A stretch of DNA of 35,465 nt. It comes from Lachnospiraceae bacterium (lineage in GTDB: Bacteria; Bacillota; Clostridia; Lachnospirales; Lachnospiraceae). The stretch covers positions 1 to 35,465 of the forward strand of contig JAJQDE010000008.1 of NCBI GenBank assembly GCA_021202335.1. The letters are read 5' to 3'. The position numbers and the translations under genes are program-made. Under the pieces are notes generated by a model. The model was given only the letters and a program-made list of their open reading frames with translations. It ran no database searches and had not been told where the DNA came from. Shown in pieces: positions 24,994-33,498 of this stretch (within the stretch, counting starts at the first letter, position 1; each line of letters begins with the position of its first letter).

Positions 24994-25314
24994 CTAATGC
25001 CGTCCGTTCTTAAAAAGCGCCTCTCTTACAACACCCTTCGGGTCTTTGATGAGCACCCGCGCAAGCCAAATTACAAGACCGAGCGCCACCACGGATATTC
25101 CCAAATAAAAATCGTTTAACATATCGCCTGCCTCCGGCGTAAAGTATGCAGCCCCCAGCTCGGCATATTCAAAAATCGCATCCACAAGCCACATCAGTGA
25201 TGCACCCCAATACATAAGGCAAAGCATACCGATTTTCATTTCACTTCGGCTGCTGCTCTCGTACCAAACTATTGTACTGATAACAGCCGCAAATACGGCA
25301 GTAAGCAGCGTCAT
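24994..25314 (-). CDS. Small membrane protein of the lar operon, unknown function
   Basis: The 106-residue protein has three hydrophobic helices (LLTAVFAAVISTIVWYES, IGMLCLMYWGASLMWLVDAI and FYLGISVVALGLVIWLARVL). I chose the ATG at 25314 because it overlaps the stop of the upstream gene (CCATGA); a longer frame to 25395 would lie inside that gene. I do not recognise the family. Its position between another small membrane protein and larE suggests nickel or lactate transport or anchoring, but nothing in the sequence proves this. Confidence 0.75.
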   Translation of the reverse strand: MTLLTAVFAAVISTIVWYESSSRSEMKIGMLCLMYWGASLMWLVDAIFEYAELGAAYFTPEAGDMLNDFYLGISVVALGLVIWLARVLIKDPKGVVREALFKNGRH

Positions 25315-25727
25315 GGCTCTCTCCTTCCTCTTACGGGCTGCGGTGCAAGCGGCTTCTTTTCCAACATATTCGATACCGCCACCATTCCTGCCCATACTGC
25401 CGTCACAAGAATCGACATTGATACTCCCACGGTTCCCATTTCATGAAACAGCTCCATCGCATCGGCAGGGTCGGACATCGCTGTCAGGAACGGGAAATAA
25501 GGAACCACCTCCCCATGCCAGATGTGCTCAAAGCACAAAAGAGCGGAACCGCCCCAAAGCATATTATTCAGCCATTTCAGCTTTTCTGAAAACTGAATTT
25601 TGTTTTCCGCAAAAAGCTCCGTCCTTTCAGCGGGATTTTTCTCCGCCTGATTTTCCCTCCTTTGCAGGATTTTAGTCGCTGCCGTCGTAACAACTGCCTC
25701 CGTTACCGGTACAATAAAACAACCCAT
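25311..25727 (-). CDS. Small membrane protein heading the lar operon, unknown function
   Basis: The 138-residue product begins MGCFIVPVTEAVVTTAATKI, has a charged middle segment (about 22-50) and two further hydrophobic stretches (WLNNMLWGGSALLCFEHIWH, VSMSILVTAVWAGMVAVSNM). The middle contains HIWHGEVVP, with two His that could bind a metal. I set the start at 25727, since GGAGG (25737-25733) is 5 bases upstream; the ATG at 25739 is part of the repeat tail. It overlaps the next gene by ATGA. It is the first gene after leader copy B and may be a membrane partner of the next protein. Confidence 0.75.
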   Translation of the reverse strand: MGCFIVPVTEAVVTTAATKILQRRENQAEKNPAERTELFAENKIQFSEKLKWLNNMLWGGSALLCFEHIWHGEVVPYFPFLTAMSDPADAMELFHEMGTVGVSMSILVTAVWAGMVAVSNMLEKKPLAPQPVRGRREP

Positions 25728-25732
25728 TTTTT

Positions 25733-25863
25733 CCTCCATTCCGAAGCGTTTTCGCTGAGGAACGCGAGCCGAATCTCAAATTCGGCTCTGCGATAAAAAG
25801 ATTTGTGACGCTTCGGCACAAATCTGAGGTTGAAAAAATACTCATCAGAGATTTTTTCAACCT
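25733..25863 (-). promoter_or_regulatory. Pseudoknot leader element, copy B (before the lar operon)
   Basis: In RNA order on the minus strand: a 13-bp hairpin AGGTTGAAAAAAT/ATTTTTTCAACCT (25863-25851 with 25839-25827); one base; a 9-bp hairpin AGATTTGTG/CACAAATCT (25825-25817 with 25807-25799) around the loop CCGAAGCGT; a 9-bp hairpin GAGCCGAAT/ATTCGGCTC (25788-25780 with 25774-25766); then ACGCTTCGG (25749-25741), complementary to all nine loop bases; then AATGGAGG with the ribosome binding site. Compared with copy A, a G-C pair of the loop-tail helix has become A-T on both sides. The first hairpin could also end transcription from the restriction genes upstream. Confidence 0.7.
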
Positions 25864-25896
25864 TGTCCTCCTTCTATTCAATGCTTCATAAGATTA

Positions 25897-25925
25897 ATTT
25901 AAACGATACATTCCTCATCTGTCAA
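25897..25925 (-). promoter_or_regulatory. Candidate promoter of the lar operon
   Basis: On the minus strand TTGACA (25925-25920), which overlaps the last codons of the type III restriction subunit, is followed after 17 bases by TTAAAT (25902-25897). The -35 is consensus and the -10 poor. It would produce a leader starting just ahead of copy B. Confidence 0.4.
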
Positions 25926-28890
25926 TCCCCATTATCTCATTTATAATCTGCAGCATCTGCCTATTGCCTAACTGGTCTCTGAAATACACCTTATAACCGT
26001 CAGCGGTAAGCATATCAAAAAACACCCTTGCGCACTCTATCTTTGCTTTTTCGCTGCCTCTTAAATCATTCTTGCCCTCCACATCCTTTGTTTCAACGAT
26101 AATGTTAAGCTCCTTATCGCCGTTTTTCTTCTTCACCACATACATAAAATCCGGACTGTACATTCCCCCCGTAACTGTCGGTATCGCTATACTCGAACGA
26201 GGAATTTTACCGTAAACGACAACCTCCTCTATATCCGCCATAATATTCTCCTTCTCAAGCGGCGAGTCATACGCGTACGCGTCATACAGATACTTTGCGC
26301 TTGGCGTGCCGGGAACGATTCTTGTCCCTATCCGCCCCTGCGCAATCTCACCCCTGACCGTTCCGTCGGCATATGTCAGTGCCGTCGCGCCAACAGGTGA
26401 CGCACTCCTTACATACCTGAAACGCCCCTGCAGATTTTCATTCTTCCATGCTGCAAACTCCGAACAAAAAGCGGCAACTGCACTGTCGTTTATATAATTC
26501 TTAAATTCCATTCCGTGTTTTTTTGCATACCTGCACAGCGCGGTATGAAGCGTCCTGATTGGCAGGCTTGTGGCTGCGCTTATACGCTTTAGGAAAACAT
26601 TGTATGGAATAATCCTGCGCAATACATACTGCACTCCTGTTTCATTCAGCACGCTCATCCGCTCACCGTCGCTTTCCACTCTCTCTCGCTCGCTTCGCAT
26701 AACCAAATCCGCAAAAACACTTGGCTTCTCAAATATAGACAGCGCCACAGCCTCGATACAGTCATTGAGTTCGTCATCATAAAACAGCAGATAGCGGTGG
26801 TTTATCGTTTCCCACAATTCCTTAAGCTCATCATAAGCAGCCTTTCGTATTTTCACGGGCTTTGGCTTTTCCCCATTCAAATCCCTGACCTTTCCGGATT
26901 TAAGTCCCGATACTAAATCCGGATATTCATCAAAGAGCTTATCGCGCGTTTCCGCTTTGATTTCCATATGCCTGTCAATATATCGCTTGCTGTAAAGCTC
27001 ATCAAACAGCTCATCCGGCGTAATCTTTAATTTCCCTGCGGCAGCCTTAAGCCTTTCCTCAGTGATAAATGACGCCTGCGGTACCTCCGCATTTATTTGG
27101 TCTACAAGCTTCTGCGCAAAATCCGCCTCGGTAAAATCCACAATATAGTTCAGCAAAAATTCTTCGTTCGATATGCGGTTGCCATTCTCGTCAACGGGAA
27201 GCCTAAGCCCTCTGCCGACCTCCTGAAGCTTGGAATTATCACTGCCGCTTGAGCGCAGCTTTGCGATAGTAAACACGTTCGGATTGTCCCACCCCTCTTT
27301 TAATGTCCACTTTGAAAAGAGAAAACGCAGGGTATTCGGTTTGCCGGCACTGTCCTCAAACGAAAGAAGCTCCTTTTTGCCGTGCAAAATAGTGTCCACC
27401 TCTTTAGCAATGTCCTCATCGGAATCACTGTTGTCCTGCGAAAAATATCCTGCATGGCAAGCTCCCAAATCCGCAAGGCTCGCCTCCAGATATTTTCTGT
27501 ATTCCGCATCATGCTCATCATCAAGTATACTGAGCGTCCGCTCAATCTGCTCCCCCAAAAGCCTCTCAAACGCTTCCAGCAAATATGGACATTTCCCATC
27601 GTCACCCGTCCTGTATGACGTTATGTCGTCAATGAAAAACAGCGCAAGCGTTTTTATCTTGTATTTGCGGTTACAAAAATTCACCTTTTCCGTTTCAAAA
27701 TGCCGCTGCAGGGCAAGCCTGAGCATCTGCTCCTGATAGGATGTCATATAAATATCCACATCCAGCTCCTCGCCTGATGTTTTTGTAATTCCGTTTGAAA
27801 ATTCCACGCTGCTGCGCCCGATAGCCTCTACCGTTACTCCCTCAAAGGCATTGCTTATAATAGACAGCGAATCACCCGTTTTCAAGGTATAGCTTTTTGG
27901 CGCCTCGTCACGTTTCCTATATTGAAAGCGCACCGCATCCCTGCTGTCAATGCCGACAATTTTAACCTTTTCTTCCTTTCTTGACAACGGCTCAAAATGC
28001 TCCTTCGCTACCCCCTTTATAAGCCCCTTATTGAAGGCTGCACAGGCGTTCAAATCATAGAGCAGATTATTGTAATCTCTGACATTTGTCGTGCTTTTTT
28101 TCCCTATTGCTCTCTCCGGAAATGTTGCCCCATACCTGATTATTGCCTGCGGCTTTATCTGCTCCATAATTACCTTAAACGCTTTTTGGTCACGAGAAAA
28201 ACGGTGCGGCTCATCAATAATGACAATCGGTTTTGTCGCAGCTATCGCATCTATCGGTCTGTTAAACCCTTCCGCTCCGTAATCATAATCGTCCCTCGTC
28301 AAAAGTTTGGCGTTAGTCAAAAGCTGCATATTCGCAAGCAGCACATATATTTTTTTCGTATTTTGACATGAACCTCTGATAAATTCGCTGACTGCGCTCG
28401 GAAAATACAGACGACCCTTTTTCCTGTTCTTTGGCGCTTCAAGCGTAAGCGCCTCTATCTGCGCTCCATAGCCGCAGCTATCCTCAAAATGCCTCCTCGC
28501 ATACGGCTCATTCAAAAACTGCTCTGTCCCTGCCTTGATTGTAAGAGATGGAACCGCAATTATGAACTTATTAAAGCCATACCGCTTGTGAAGCTCAAAT
28601 ATTGTTTTTGCATAAACATAGGTTTTTCCCGTGCCTGTTTCCATTTTTACATCCAGCCCCAAGTATTCCTTGCTGTCTGCTGCTCCTGAGCGGTACTCTG
28701 AACGATACTCCTTAGGGAGTTTTTTCTGAATCTCCCTTATATTTCCTATAATGTATCCATCCCTCGGTGAAAAAGAAGGATTTTCATAAAATTGCTTTGG
28801 CGGCATGATAAATGCATCCTCAAAAACGTCGCAGACTGCATTGACTGCCTCCTGCTGATGCGGTAAATTCTGCTGTAAAATAATCTCCAT
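25915..28890 (-). CDS. Type III restriction endonuclease subunit Res
   Basis: The 991-residue protein is a superfamily 2 helicase-nuclease: Walker A METGTGKTYVY at about 78, DEPH box (IIDEPHRFSRDQ) at about 223, a GATFPE motif, and motif VI QEVGRGLRLPV at about 553. Near the C-terminus, SPDFMYVVKK and NIIVETKDVEGK form the PD-(D/E)xK nuclease core (Asp, then Glu-x-Lys). It needs Mod for DNA recognition, translocates with ATP and cuts beyond the site. I chose the ATG at 28890, which has GGGAGG 6 bases upstream; a GTG at 28911 overlaps the mod stop and has none. Length and motifs are complete, so it is probably active. Confidence 0.93.
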   Translation of the reverse strand: MEIILQQNLPHQQEAVNAVCDVFEDAFIMPPKQFYENPSFSPRDGYIIGNIREIQKKLPKEYRSEYRSGAADSKEYLGLDVKMETGTGKTYVYAKTIFELHKRYGFNKFIIAVPSLTIKAGTEQFLNEPYARRHFEDSCGYGAQIEALTLEAPKNRKKGRLYFPSAVSEFIRGSCQNTKKIYVLLANMQLLTNAKLLTRDDYDYGAEGFNRPIDAIAATKPIVIIDEPHRFSRDQKAFKVIMEQIKPQAIIRYGATFPERAIGKKSTTNVRDYNNLLYDLNACAAFNKGLIKGVAKEHFEPLSRKEEKVKIVGIDSRDAVRFQYRKRDEAPKSYTLKTGDSLSIISNAFEGVTVEAIGRSSVEFSNGITKTSGEELDVDIYMTSYQEQMLRLALQRHFETEKVNFCNRKYKIKTLALFFIDDITSYRTGDDGKCPYLLEAFERLLGEQIERTLSILDDEHDAEYRKYLEASLADLGACHAGYFSQDNSDSDEDIAKEVDTILHGKKELLSFEDSAGKPNTLRFLFSKWTLKEGWDNPNVFTIAKLRSSGSDNSKLQEVGRGLRLPVDENGNRISNEEFLLNYIVDFTEADFAQKLVDQINAEVPQASFITEERLKAAAGKLKITPDELFDELYSKRYIDRHMEIKAETRDKLFDEYPDLVSGLKSGKVRDLNGEKPKPVKIRKAAYDELKELWETINHRYLLFYDDELNDCIEAVALSIFEKPSVFADLVMRSERERVESDGERMSVLNETGVQYVLRRIIPYNVFLKRISAATSLPIRTLHTALCRYAKKHGMEFKNYINDSAVAAFCSEFAAWKNENLQGRFRYVRSASPVGATALTYADGTVRGEIAQGRIGTRIVPGTPSAKYLYDAYAYDSPLEKENIMADIEEVVVYGKIPRSSIAIPTVTGGMYSPDFMYVVKKKNGDKELNIIVETKDVEGKNDLRGSEKAKIECARVFFDMLTADGYKVYFRDQLGNRQMLQIINEIMGIDR

Positions 28891-28910
28891 AGATTTCCTC
28901 CCTTCCCCCA

Positions 28911-30884
28911 CTAATACCGAATATCAAAATTAATCCTCAAATTTCTTTCCGTACTTCCCAACCTTGCAAGGTTCGTTTTCAATTCATCGGTTATCGTCCA
29001 TGCAAAGCTATAGCCGAATATCACTACATTTTCAGGATTAAATGTACCGTCCATTTCATACATATCCGTGATTGCCATGATACCGTCATTCGTAAGCCCC
29101 CCATCAATCAGGTACAAATGCCGATCAATATAATACCCGTCATATCCTGCAAAATCTATTTTTCGCACTGGCGCATTGAAACCGTAACCATCGCGCACAA
29201 GCCACGTTGTAAGCACAGTCTGCGTTCCAAAATCGTTCAATATGTCATTTGTAGCGGCAAATCCCTGCTTCGCCGCGTCAAAATCCTCTATCTTGTCAAG
29301 CGTATCGTCGGACGGCTCCTGCAAAGTATAATGCTTAAAGCCCAGGTCTGCGGTGGTATCTGAAAACTCTTTTTTTAAAATCTCGGCGGATTTTTTTATC
29401 CTGTCCATACCTATATCGCAAATAGTACGATAACCCGCTTTATACGCAGATGTCCCTTCTTTGCACATTTCCGGCAATTGTATCATTATGAATTTTCTCT
29501 CATTTTCAGGCTCTTGGCAATTTATTTTCATAACCGCCTCGGCTGTGGTTCCTGAACCCGAAAAAAAATCTAATATAATATCATCCTTACGGGTACATAA
29601 TCTTGCAATCAGCGTAATCAATTCCACAGGCTTTGTGTGGTCAAATATTTTTTTCCCTATTGTTTTGTCTGCAGCCTTAGTCGCATTATCATTGGAATAA
29701 ATATTTTCGGTTAATTCCAAAGTAGACAGCGGCTTTGTCCTGTCAGAATAGGCAATATAATAGCCGTTTTTCTCACTCTTTATAGACGCGTTCTGATAAG
29801 TTTTGGTATAAATTCTCTTTCCGGTTTTACATGATTTCACAACCACAAATCCATTTTTAAATCCAAATTCAAACTTTTCTTTGCTCCATCTCCACGCCCA
29901 ATCAGCAATATCATGATTGCCTTTTTTTCTTTCCTCATATAATTCCTTAGATTGCCCTGCATAAAAAATCTCCCCGTTTATTTCAAGCGGATAGTCAAGA
30001 CTTGTACTATATTGAAGGCTGTCATAGTCAAGTGTTTGATTTAATTTATAAAAACCTCTTTCCTCAAAAAATTCATCTTTATTTTTAAATGCTTCATCGT
30101 CATGTTCAATAGGATATAAATTAGGCTTTTCACCCCTTGAATACATCAAAAGATAATCATGATTTTTTGCTGTAACATCCGATGACTTACCTCCCCTTTT
30201 AGTAATGCGCGGAAATTCAGCGACAAAATTCTCCTCCCCAAATACATCATCGCATATCAGCTTCAAGTTATGACACTCGTTATCATCTATTGAAATAAAA
30301 ATTACGCCGTCATCCGTCATCAAATCTCTCGCAAGCAAAAGGCGGGGATACATAAACATCAGCCATGCCGAATGTGACGCCGACCCTCGTTTCGTCAAGT
30401 CAAGTATTCGCGCAGCCTGCTCCTCGTCGATACTAAGCTTCTCCGACAACTCCTCCGCCGTAAAGCTAAAGCTGTCTTTGTAGACAAATCCGTCCGAGCC
30501 TGTATTGTATGGCGGATCTATATATATGCATTTCACCTTGCGCGCATAGCTTTTAAGCAAATGCTTTAAGCCATCAAGGTTATCACCTGAAATATAAATA
30601 TTTTGGCTCTCTCTGTTCTCTGGCTTACTGTTGTGCTCCTCATCTGGCACAATCACACAGGTTGAATCCATCGACGCCAAAAGGCGCGCGTAATTTTTGC
30701 CAAGGAATTTAAGCTCATATCCCTCATGGCTCACTGCCACCTTACCATTCAGAAATTCCTTGAAACGCTCTATATCAAAGCTCCCATCCTCCTTAAAGCA
30801 CGATGGGAAATTCTCTCTTAAAACCGTTATCTCCTTCGTGTTCGGTTCAAGCGTTTCATTTGCTTCAATAATGCCCTTTATCAT
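28911..30884 (-). CDS. Type III DNA methyltransferase subunit Mod
   Basis: The 657-residue protein has the beta-class N6-adenine methyltransferase order: DPPYNTGSDGF (about 124) first, a target recognition region of about 200 residues, then FSGSGTTAEAV (about 442), the SAM-binding motif. It methylates the recognition site and gives Res its specificity. The recognition region (about 29650-30200) is clearly more A/T-rich than the flanks, which suits domain exchange, a known habit of mod genes. The ATG at 30884 follows GAGGGAG. No simple repeats suggesting phase variation are seen. It precedes res with 20 bases between stop and ATG. Confidence 0.93.
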   Translation of the reverse strand: MIKGIIEANETLEPNTKEITVLRENFPSCFKEDGSFDIERFKEFLNGKVAVSHEGYELKFLGKNYARLLASMDSTCVIVPDEEHNSKPENRESQNIYISGDNLDGLKHLLKSYARKVKCIYIDPPYNTGSDGFVYKDSFSFTAEELSEKLSIDEEQAARILDLTKRGSASHSAWLMFMYPRLLLARDLMTDDGVIFISIDDNECHNLKLICDDVFGEENFVAEFPRITKRGGKSSDVTAKNHDYLLMYSRGEKPNLYPIEHDDEAFKNKDEFFEERGFYKLNQTLDYDSLQYSTSLDYPLEINGEIFYAGQSKELYEERKKGNHDIADWAWRWSKEKFEFGFKNGFVVVKSCKTGKRIYTKTYQNASIKSEKNGYYIAYSDRTKPLSTLELTENIYSNDNATKAADKTIGKKIFDHTKPVELITLIARLCTRKDDIILDFFSGSGTTAEAVMKINCQEPENERKFIMIQLPEMCKEGTSAYKAGYRTICDIGMDRIKKSAEILKKEFSDTTADLGFKHYTLQEPSDDTLDKIEDFDAAKQGFAATNDILNDFGTQTVLTTWLVRDGYGFNAPVRKIDFAGYDGYYIDRHLYLIDGGLTNDGIMAITDMYEMDGTFNPENVVIFGYSFAWTITDELKTNLARLGSTERNLRINFDIRY

Positions 30885-30928
30885 CTAAGCTTCTCCCTCT
30901 ATTCCAACATTTTAAATGCAAAAATTTC

Positions 30929-30948
30929 AAGACTTGCTCGCAAGTCTT
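30929..30948. promoter_or_regulatory. Palindrome upstream of mod
   Basis: AAGACTTGCGAGCAAGTCTT at 45 bases before the mod start is an inverted repeat of 9 bp with a 2-base centre. It may be an operator for control of the restriction genes or a 5' hairpin. No separate controller protein gene is present. Confidence 0.4.
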
Positions 30949-31016
30949 CAACTCTCTTTATTCTATCACACATAAGTCTTTAAATGAACATTTATTTAAA
31001 TTTTCGACAATTAATG

Positions 31017-31045
31017 TTGCACATTTTGTTTTAAATTAGTATTAT
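31017..31045 (+). promoter_or_regulatory. Promoter of the chemoreceptor gene
   Basis: TTGCAC (31017-31022), 17 bases, TATTAT (31040-31045). Transcription would start near 31052, giving a leader of about 165 bases. It does not look like a flagellar sigma-28 promoter. Confidence 0.45.
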
Positions 31046-31087
31046 TTTATTATAGAGGACAGGCAATCGCCTGACAGCATATCTTAA

Positions 31088-31210
31088 GAACCAACCTTGT
31101 TGGTTCTGCAACCTTGTTGGTTCTGCAACTTTGTTGGTTCTGCAAGTTTGTGATTGCGCGCTGCTTGCACAAACATTGCTTTATGCGCAAAAAGCAGCGC
31201 AGAAATGAGG
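31088..31210 (+). promoter_or_regulatory. Pseudoknot leader element, copy E (before the chemoreceptor)
   Basis: Order: hairpin GAACCAAC-CTT-GTTGGTTC (31088-31106); further 17-base repeats of its 3' half; hairpin GTTTGTG (31146-31152) / CACAAAC (31168-31174) with a 15-base loop containing GCGCTGCTT (31158-31166); then AAGCAGCGC (31192-31200), complementary to all nine; then AGAAATGAGG with the ribosome binding site 6 bases before the ATG at 31217. Loop and tail share almost no sequence with copies A and B, yet the complementarity, the TTTGTG/CACAAA stem and the tail AATGRGG are kept. An alternative TTGCGC/GCGCAA pairing (31154-31159 with 31185-31190) competes with it. Confidence 0.55.
31093..31143 (+). 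repeat. Three tandem 17-bp repeats in the chemoreceptor leader
   Basis: AACCTTGTTGGTTCTGC occurs at 31093-31109 and 31110-31126, and with one change (C to T) at 31127-31143; a decayed fourth start, AAGTTTGTG, continues to 31152. Each unit carries GTTGGTTC, able to pair with the single GAACCAAC at 31088-31095, so three alternative hairpins are possible. Confidence 0.85.
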
Positions 31211-31216
31211 AAAAAT

Positions 31217-32947
31217 ATGAGAAGGCATATCGGTACTAAAATTATCACTTTATTGGTAGTCCTATTCGTGATTTTCGAGCTGACCTGCGCAATAGGGTTA
31301 AGCTCAACAAGGAAAATCTCAAGCGAGGTAAGTACGCTGTCAAATATTTATCTCGAGATGGAAAGGGAAAGAGCAGAGCTTACATACAATTTTGACAACA
31401 TAAAGAATTACTCAAACCTGATAGCATTTCTTCCTCTTCCCGAGGCAACGGCAGGCATTATCGGGGAGGTGGACGGCACCATAGCCGCGGTGGATGAAAA
31501 TATTGAGTCGATAAGGCAGCTTTGCCAACAAACAGGAAACGCGCAGCTTTTGTCGGCATATGAGGATTATGTTGCGGCGCTCCTGCCCGCAGAGGATGTG
31601 CTCACACAGGTTGCCGAGCTGTACAGCCAAGGTGACTCGGACGCCATGACCACCGTGGCATTGACCTTCAATGATTTAATAGAGAATATAACCGCAACGG
31701 AAAATGCCTTCAACGATATACGAAACTCTCAAAGCGCCCTGTGCCAGCAGGAGGTTGAGAGCGTTATAAACAGAACGCAGGCAATTATGGCAGCAGCGAT
31801 GGTCATATCAGCGCTGTTCGTAGTCGGAATTTCACTTGTGGTACTGCTAAGCGTAGCAAGACCGGCGCAGAATGCCGGCAGGCGCCTGGAGGGCATCATT
31901 GAAAAAATCGACCACGAGGAGGGCGACCTCACGGAGCGCATTGACGTGACATCGCAGGACGAAATCGGACAGCTTGTAAGCGGTATCAACAGCTTCATTG
32001 AAAAGCTGCAGAGCATAATCCGGACACTGCGGCAGGATTCGAGGCTTATGGCAGAATCCGCCAACCAGATATTTGACCATGTAAATGAGTCAAACGATAA
32101 TGCCGTCAATGTATCGGCAGTCATGGAGGAGCTTGCCGCAAGTATGCAGGAAATAGCGGCAACGGTTGAGCAGATTGGCGGAAACACGCAGTCAGTTCTC
32201 GGCGAAACAAACATGATAGCCTCAGGCGCTCAAGAAGGTTCGGAGCTTGTCGATGTGATTAAGGAGCGCGCGGAAACAATACGCGAGGATACCTTGGAGA
32301 GCAAAAACAACACCAGCGTGAAAATGGACGGCATAAAAACAATACTTGCAGCCTCCATTGACGAAAGCAGGAGTGTTGAACAGATTGCAAAGCTTACGGG
32401 GGATATCCTTGACATATCCGGCCAAACTAATCTGCTGGCGCTGAATGCCTCAATAGAGGCCGCGCGCGCGGGTGAGGCAGGAAAGGGCTTTTCCGTCGTG
32501 GCAGACGAAATCCGCGTATTGGCGGACAACAGCCGCAATACCGCAAACGATATACAGGTCATCAGCAAGACGGTCATGGATGCGGTAAAGAAGCTTGCGG
32601 ACAACGCAAACGAAATGCTTTCTTTCATCAATACCACGGTACTGTCAGACTATGAAAAATTTGTCAGCGTAGCGGACCAGTATCATGCGGACGCAGACAG
32701 CATAGACCAGATTATCAAGCGTTTTGCGGACGGCGCAAAGACACTTGTGGGAACGATGAACAATATGACAAGCGAAATTGAGGGTATTGCGGCATCCGTG
32801 GAGGACAGCGCAAAGGCCGTGACAAGCGCGGCGGAAAGCACGGAACAGTTCGTTTCGGCAACCGCCGGCATCCGGGAGGAGGTCAATGTCAACCGTGACA
32901 TTGCCGCACAGTTAGAAAGCGAAGTGAATAAATTTAAGCATATTTGA
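31217..32947 (+). CDS. Methyl-accepting chemotaxis protein
   Basis: The 576-residue receptor has a transmembrane helix at about 8-28 ([20 protein letters not shown]), a helical extracytoplasmic domain of about 160 residues resembling the 4HB type, a second helix at about 190-214, a HAMP domain to about 270 and a long signalling coiled coil. The hairpin tip reads [20 protein letters not shown] then [20 protein letters not shown], the site for CheW and CheA contact. I chose the ATG at 31217 with GAGG 6 bases upstream; earlier in-frame ATGs lie inside the leader. Ligand unknown. No other chemotaxis genes are in the window. Confidence 0.93.
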   Translation: MRRHIGTKIITLLVVLFVIFELTCAIGLSSTRKISSEVSTLSNIYLEMERERAELTYNFDNIKNYSNLIAFLPLPEATAGIIGEVDGTIAAVDENIESIRQLCQQTGNAQLLSAYEDYVAALLPAEDVLTQVAELYSQGDSDAMTTVALTFNDLIENITATENAFNDIRNSQSALCQQEVESVINRTQAIMAAAMVISALFVVGISLVVLLSVARPAQNAGRRLEGIIEKIDHEEGDLTERIDVTSQDEIGQLVSGINSFIEKLQSIIRTLRQDSRLMAESANQIFDHVNESNDNAVNVSAVMEELAASMQEIAATVEQIGGNTQSVLGETNMIASGAQEGSELVDVIKERAETIREDTLESKNNTSVKMDGIKTILAASIDESRSVEQIAKLTGDILDISGQTNLLALNASIEAARAGEAGKGFSVVADEIRVLADNSRNTANDIQVISKTVMDAVKKLADNANEMLSFINTTVLSDYEKFVSVADQYHADADSIDQIIKRFADGAKTLVGTMNNMTSEIEGIAASVEDSAKAVTSAAESTEQFVSATAGIREEVNVNRDIAAQLESEVNKFKHI

Positions 32948-33001
32948 TGTGCCGGCTATTGTCACTTTACATAATTCCCCTTATGTCACGACCAATTACC
33001 A

Positions 33002-33421
33002 TTACCGCCCTAAAGCTCTTCCTAAATCCCTGCACGGCTGCGGGTCGTCAGGAGCGCCATTACAGATTACCGAATCGCTCACAAGACTCGCGCCTGCAGT
33101 CATGCAGGCATTTTCCCAATCCCGCATCCACTGACCGTCTCCCCAGCCATATGAGCCAAACAAAGCAATTTTCCTGCCTTTAAGCTCTGACTCACACGCT
33201 GAAAACATTGGTTCAAATTCCGTTTCCTCCAACTGCTCAGCTCCCATAGACGGGCATCCAAAGGCAACCGCGTCATAGTCAGGCAGCATATCTGCCGTAA
33301 ATTCTGCCGAAGTCCAAAGGCTTACCTCTGCTCCAACCTCTCTTGCCCCTTCCGCAACATACTCTGCCATGGCTGCCGTATTTCCGGTGCCGCTCCAATA
33401 AACAACTGCTGCTTTACTCAT
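33002..33421 (-). CDS. Flavodoxin
   Basis: The 139-residue protein starts MSKAAVVYWSGTGNTAAMAE, where SGTGNTA is the FMN phosphate loop; later loops are FGCPSMGAEQLEE and GSYGWGDGQWMRDW, the flavin-flanking segments of short-chain flavodoxins. It would carry single electrons in the cytoplasm, often replacing ferredoxin when iron is short. The gene is 77 bases downstream of the DUF3793 gene and probably in the same transcript. It is convergent with the chemoreceptor gene, with no obvious terminator in the 54 bases between. Confidence 0.93.
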   Translation of the reverse strand: MSKAAVVYWSGTGNTAAMAEYVAEGAREVGAEVSLWTSAEFTADMLPDYDAVAFGCPSMGAEQLEETEFEPMFSACESELKGRKIALFGSYGWGDGQWMRDWENACMTAGASLVSDSVICNGAPDDPQPCRDLGRALGR

Positions 33422-33498
33422 GCTAAAGTACCGCCTTTCTTAATAAATTTATCTTATATTTGCTGTACGGCAATAACGCCATACATAAATATACAATT

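Noticed and set aside
25672-25881. An open frame running through leader copy B, possibly a leader peptide
   Set aside because: It has a GGAGG near a TTG, but the frame is not kept in copies A, C or E and its codons are explained by the RNA hairpins.
30900-31000. A fourth full pseudoknot element before mod
   Set aside because: The tail GGAATAGAGGGAG resembles the element's end, but there is no TTTGTG/CACAAA hairpin and no loop complementary to it.
31093-31152. Tandem repeats read as a CRISPR array
   Set aside because: The 17-bp units are contiguous with no spacers and no cas genes are present.
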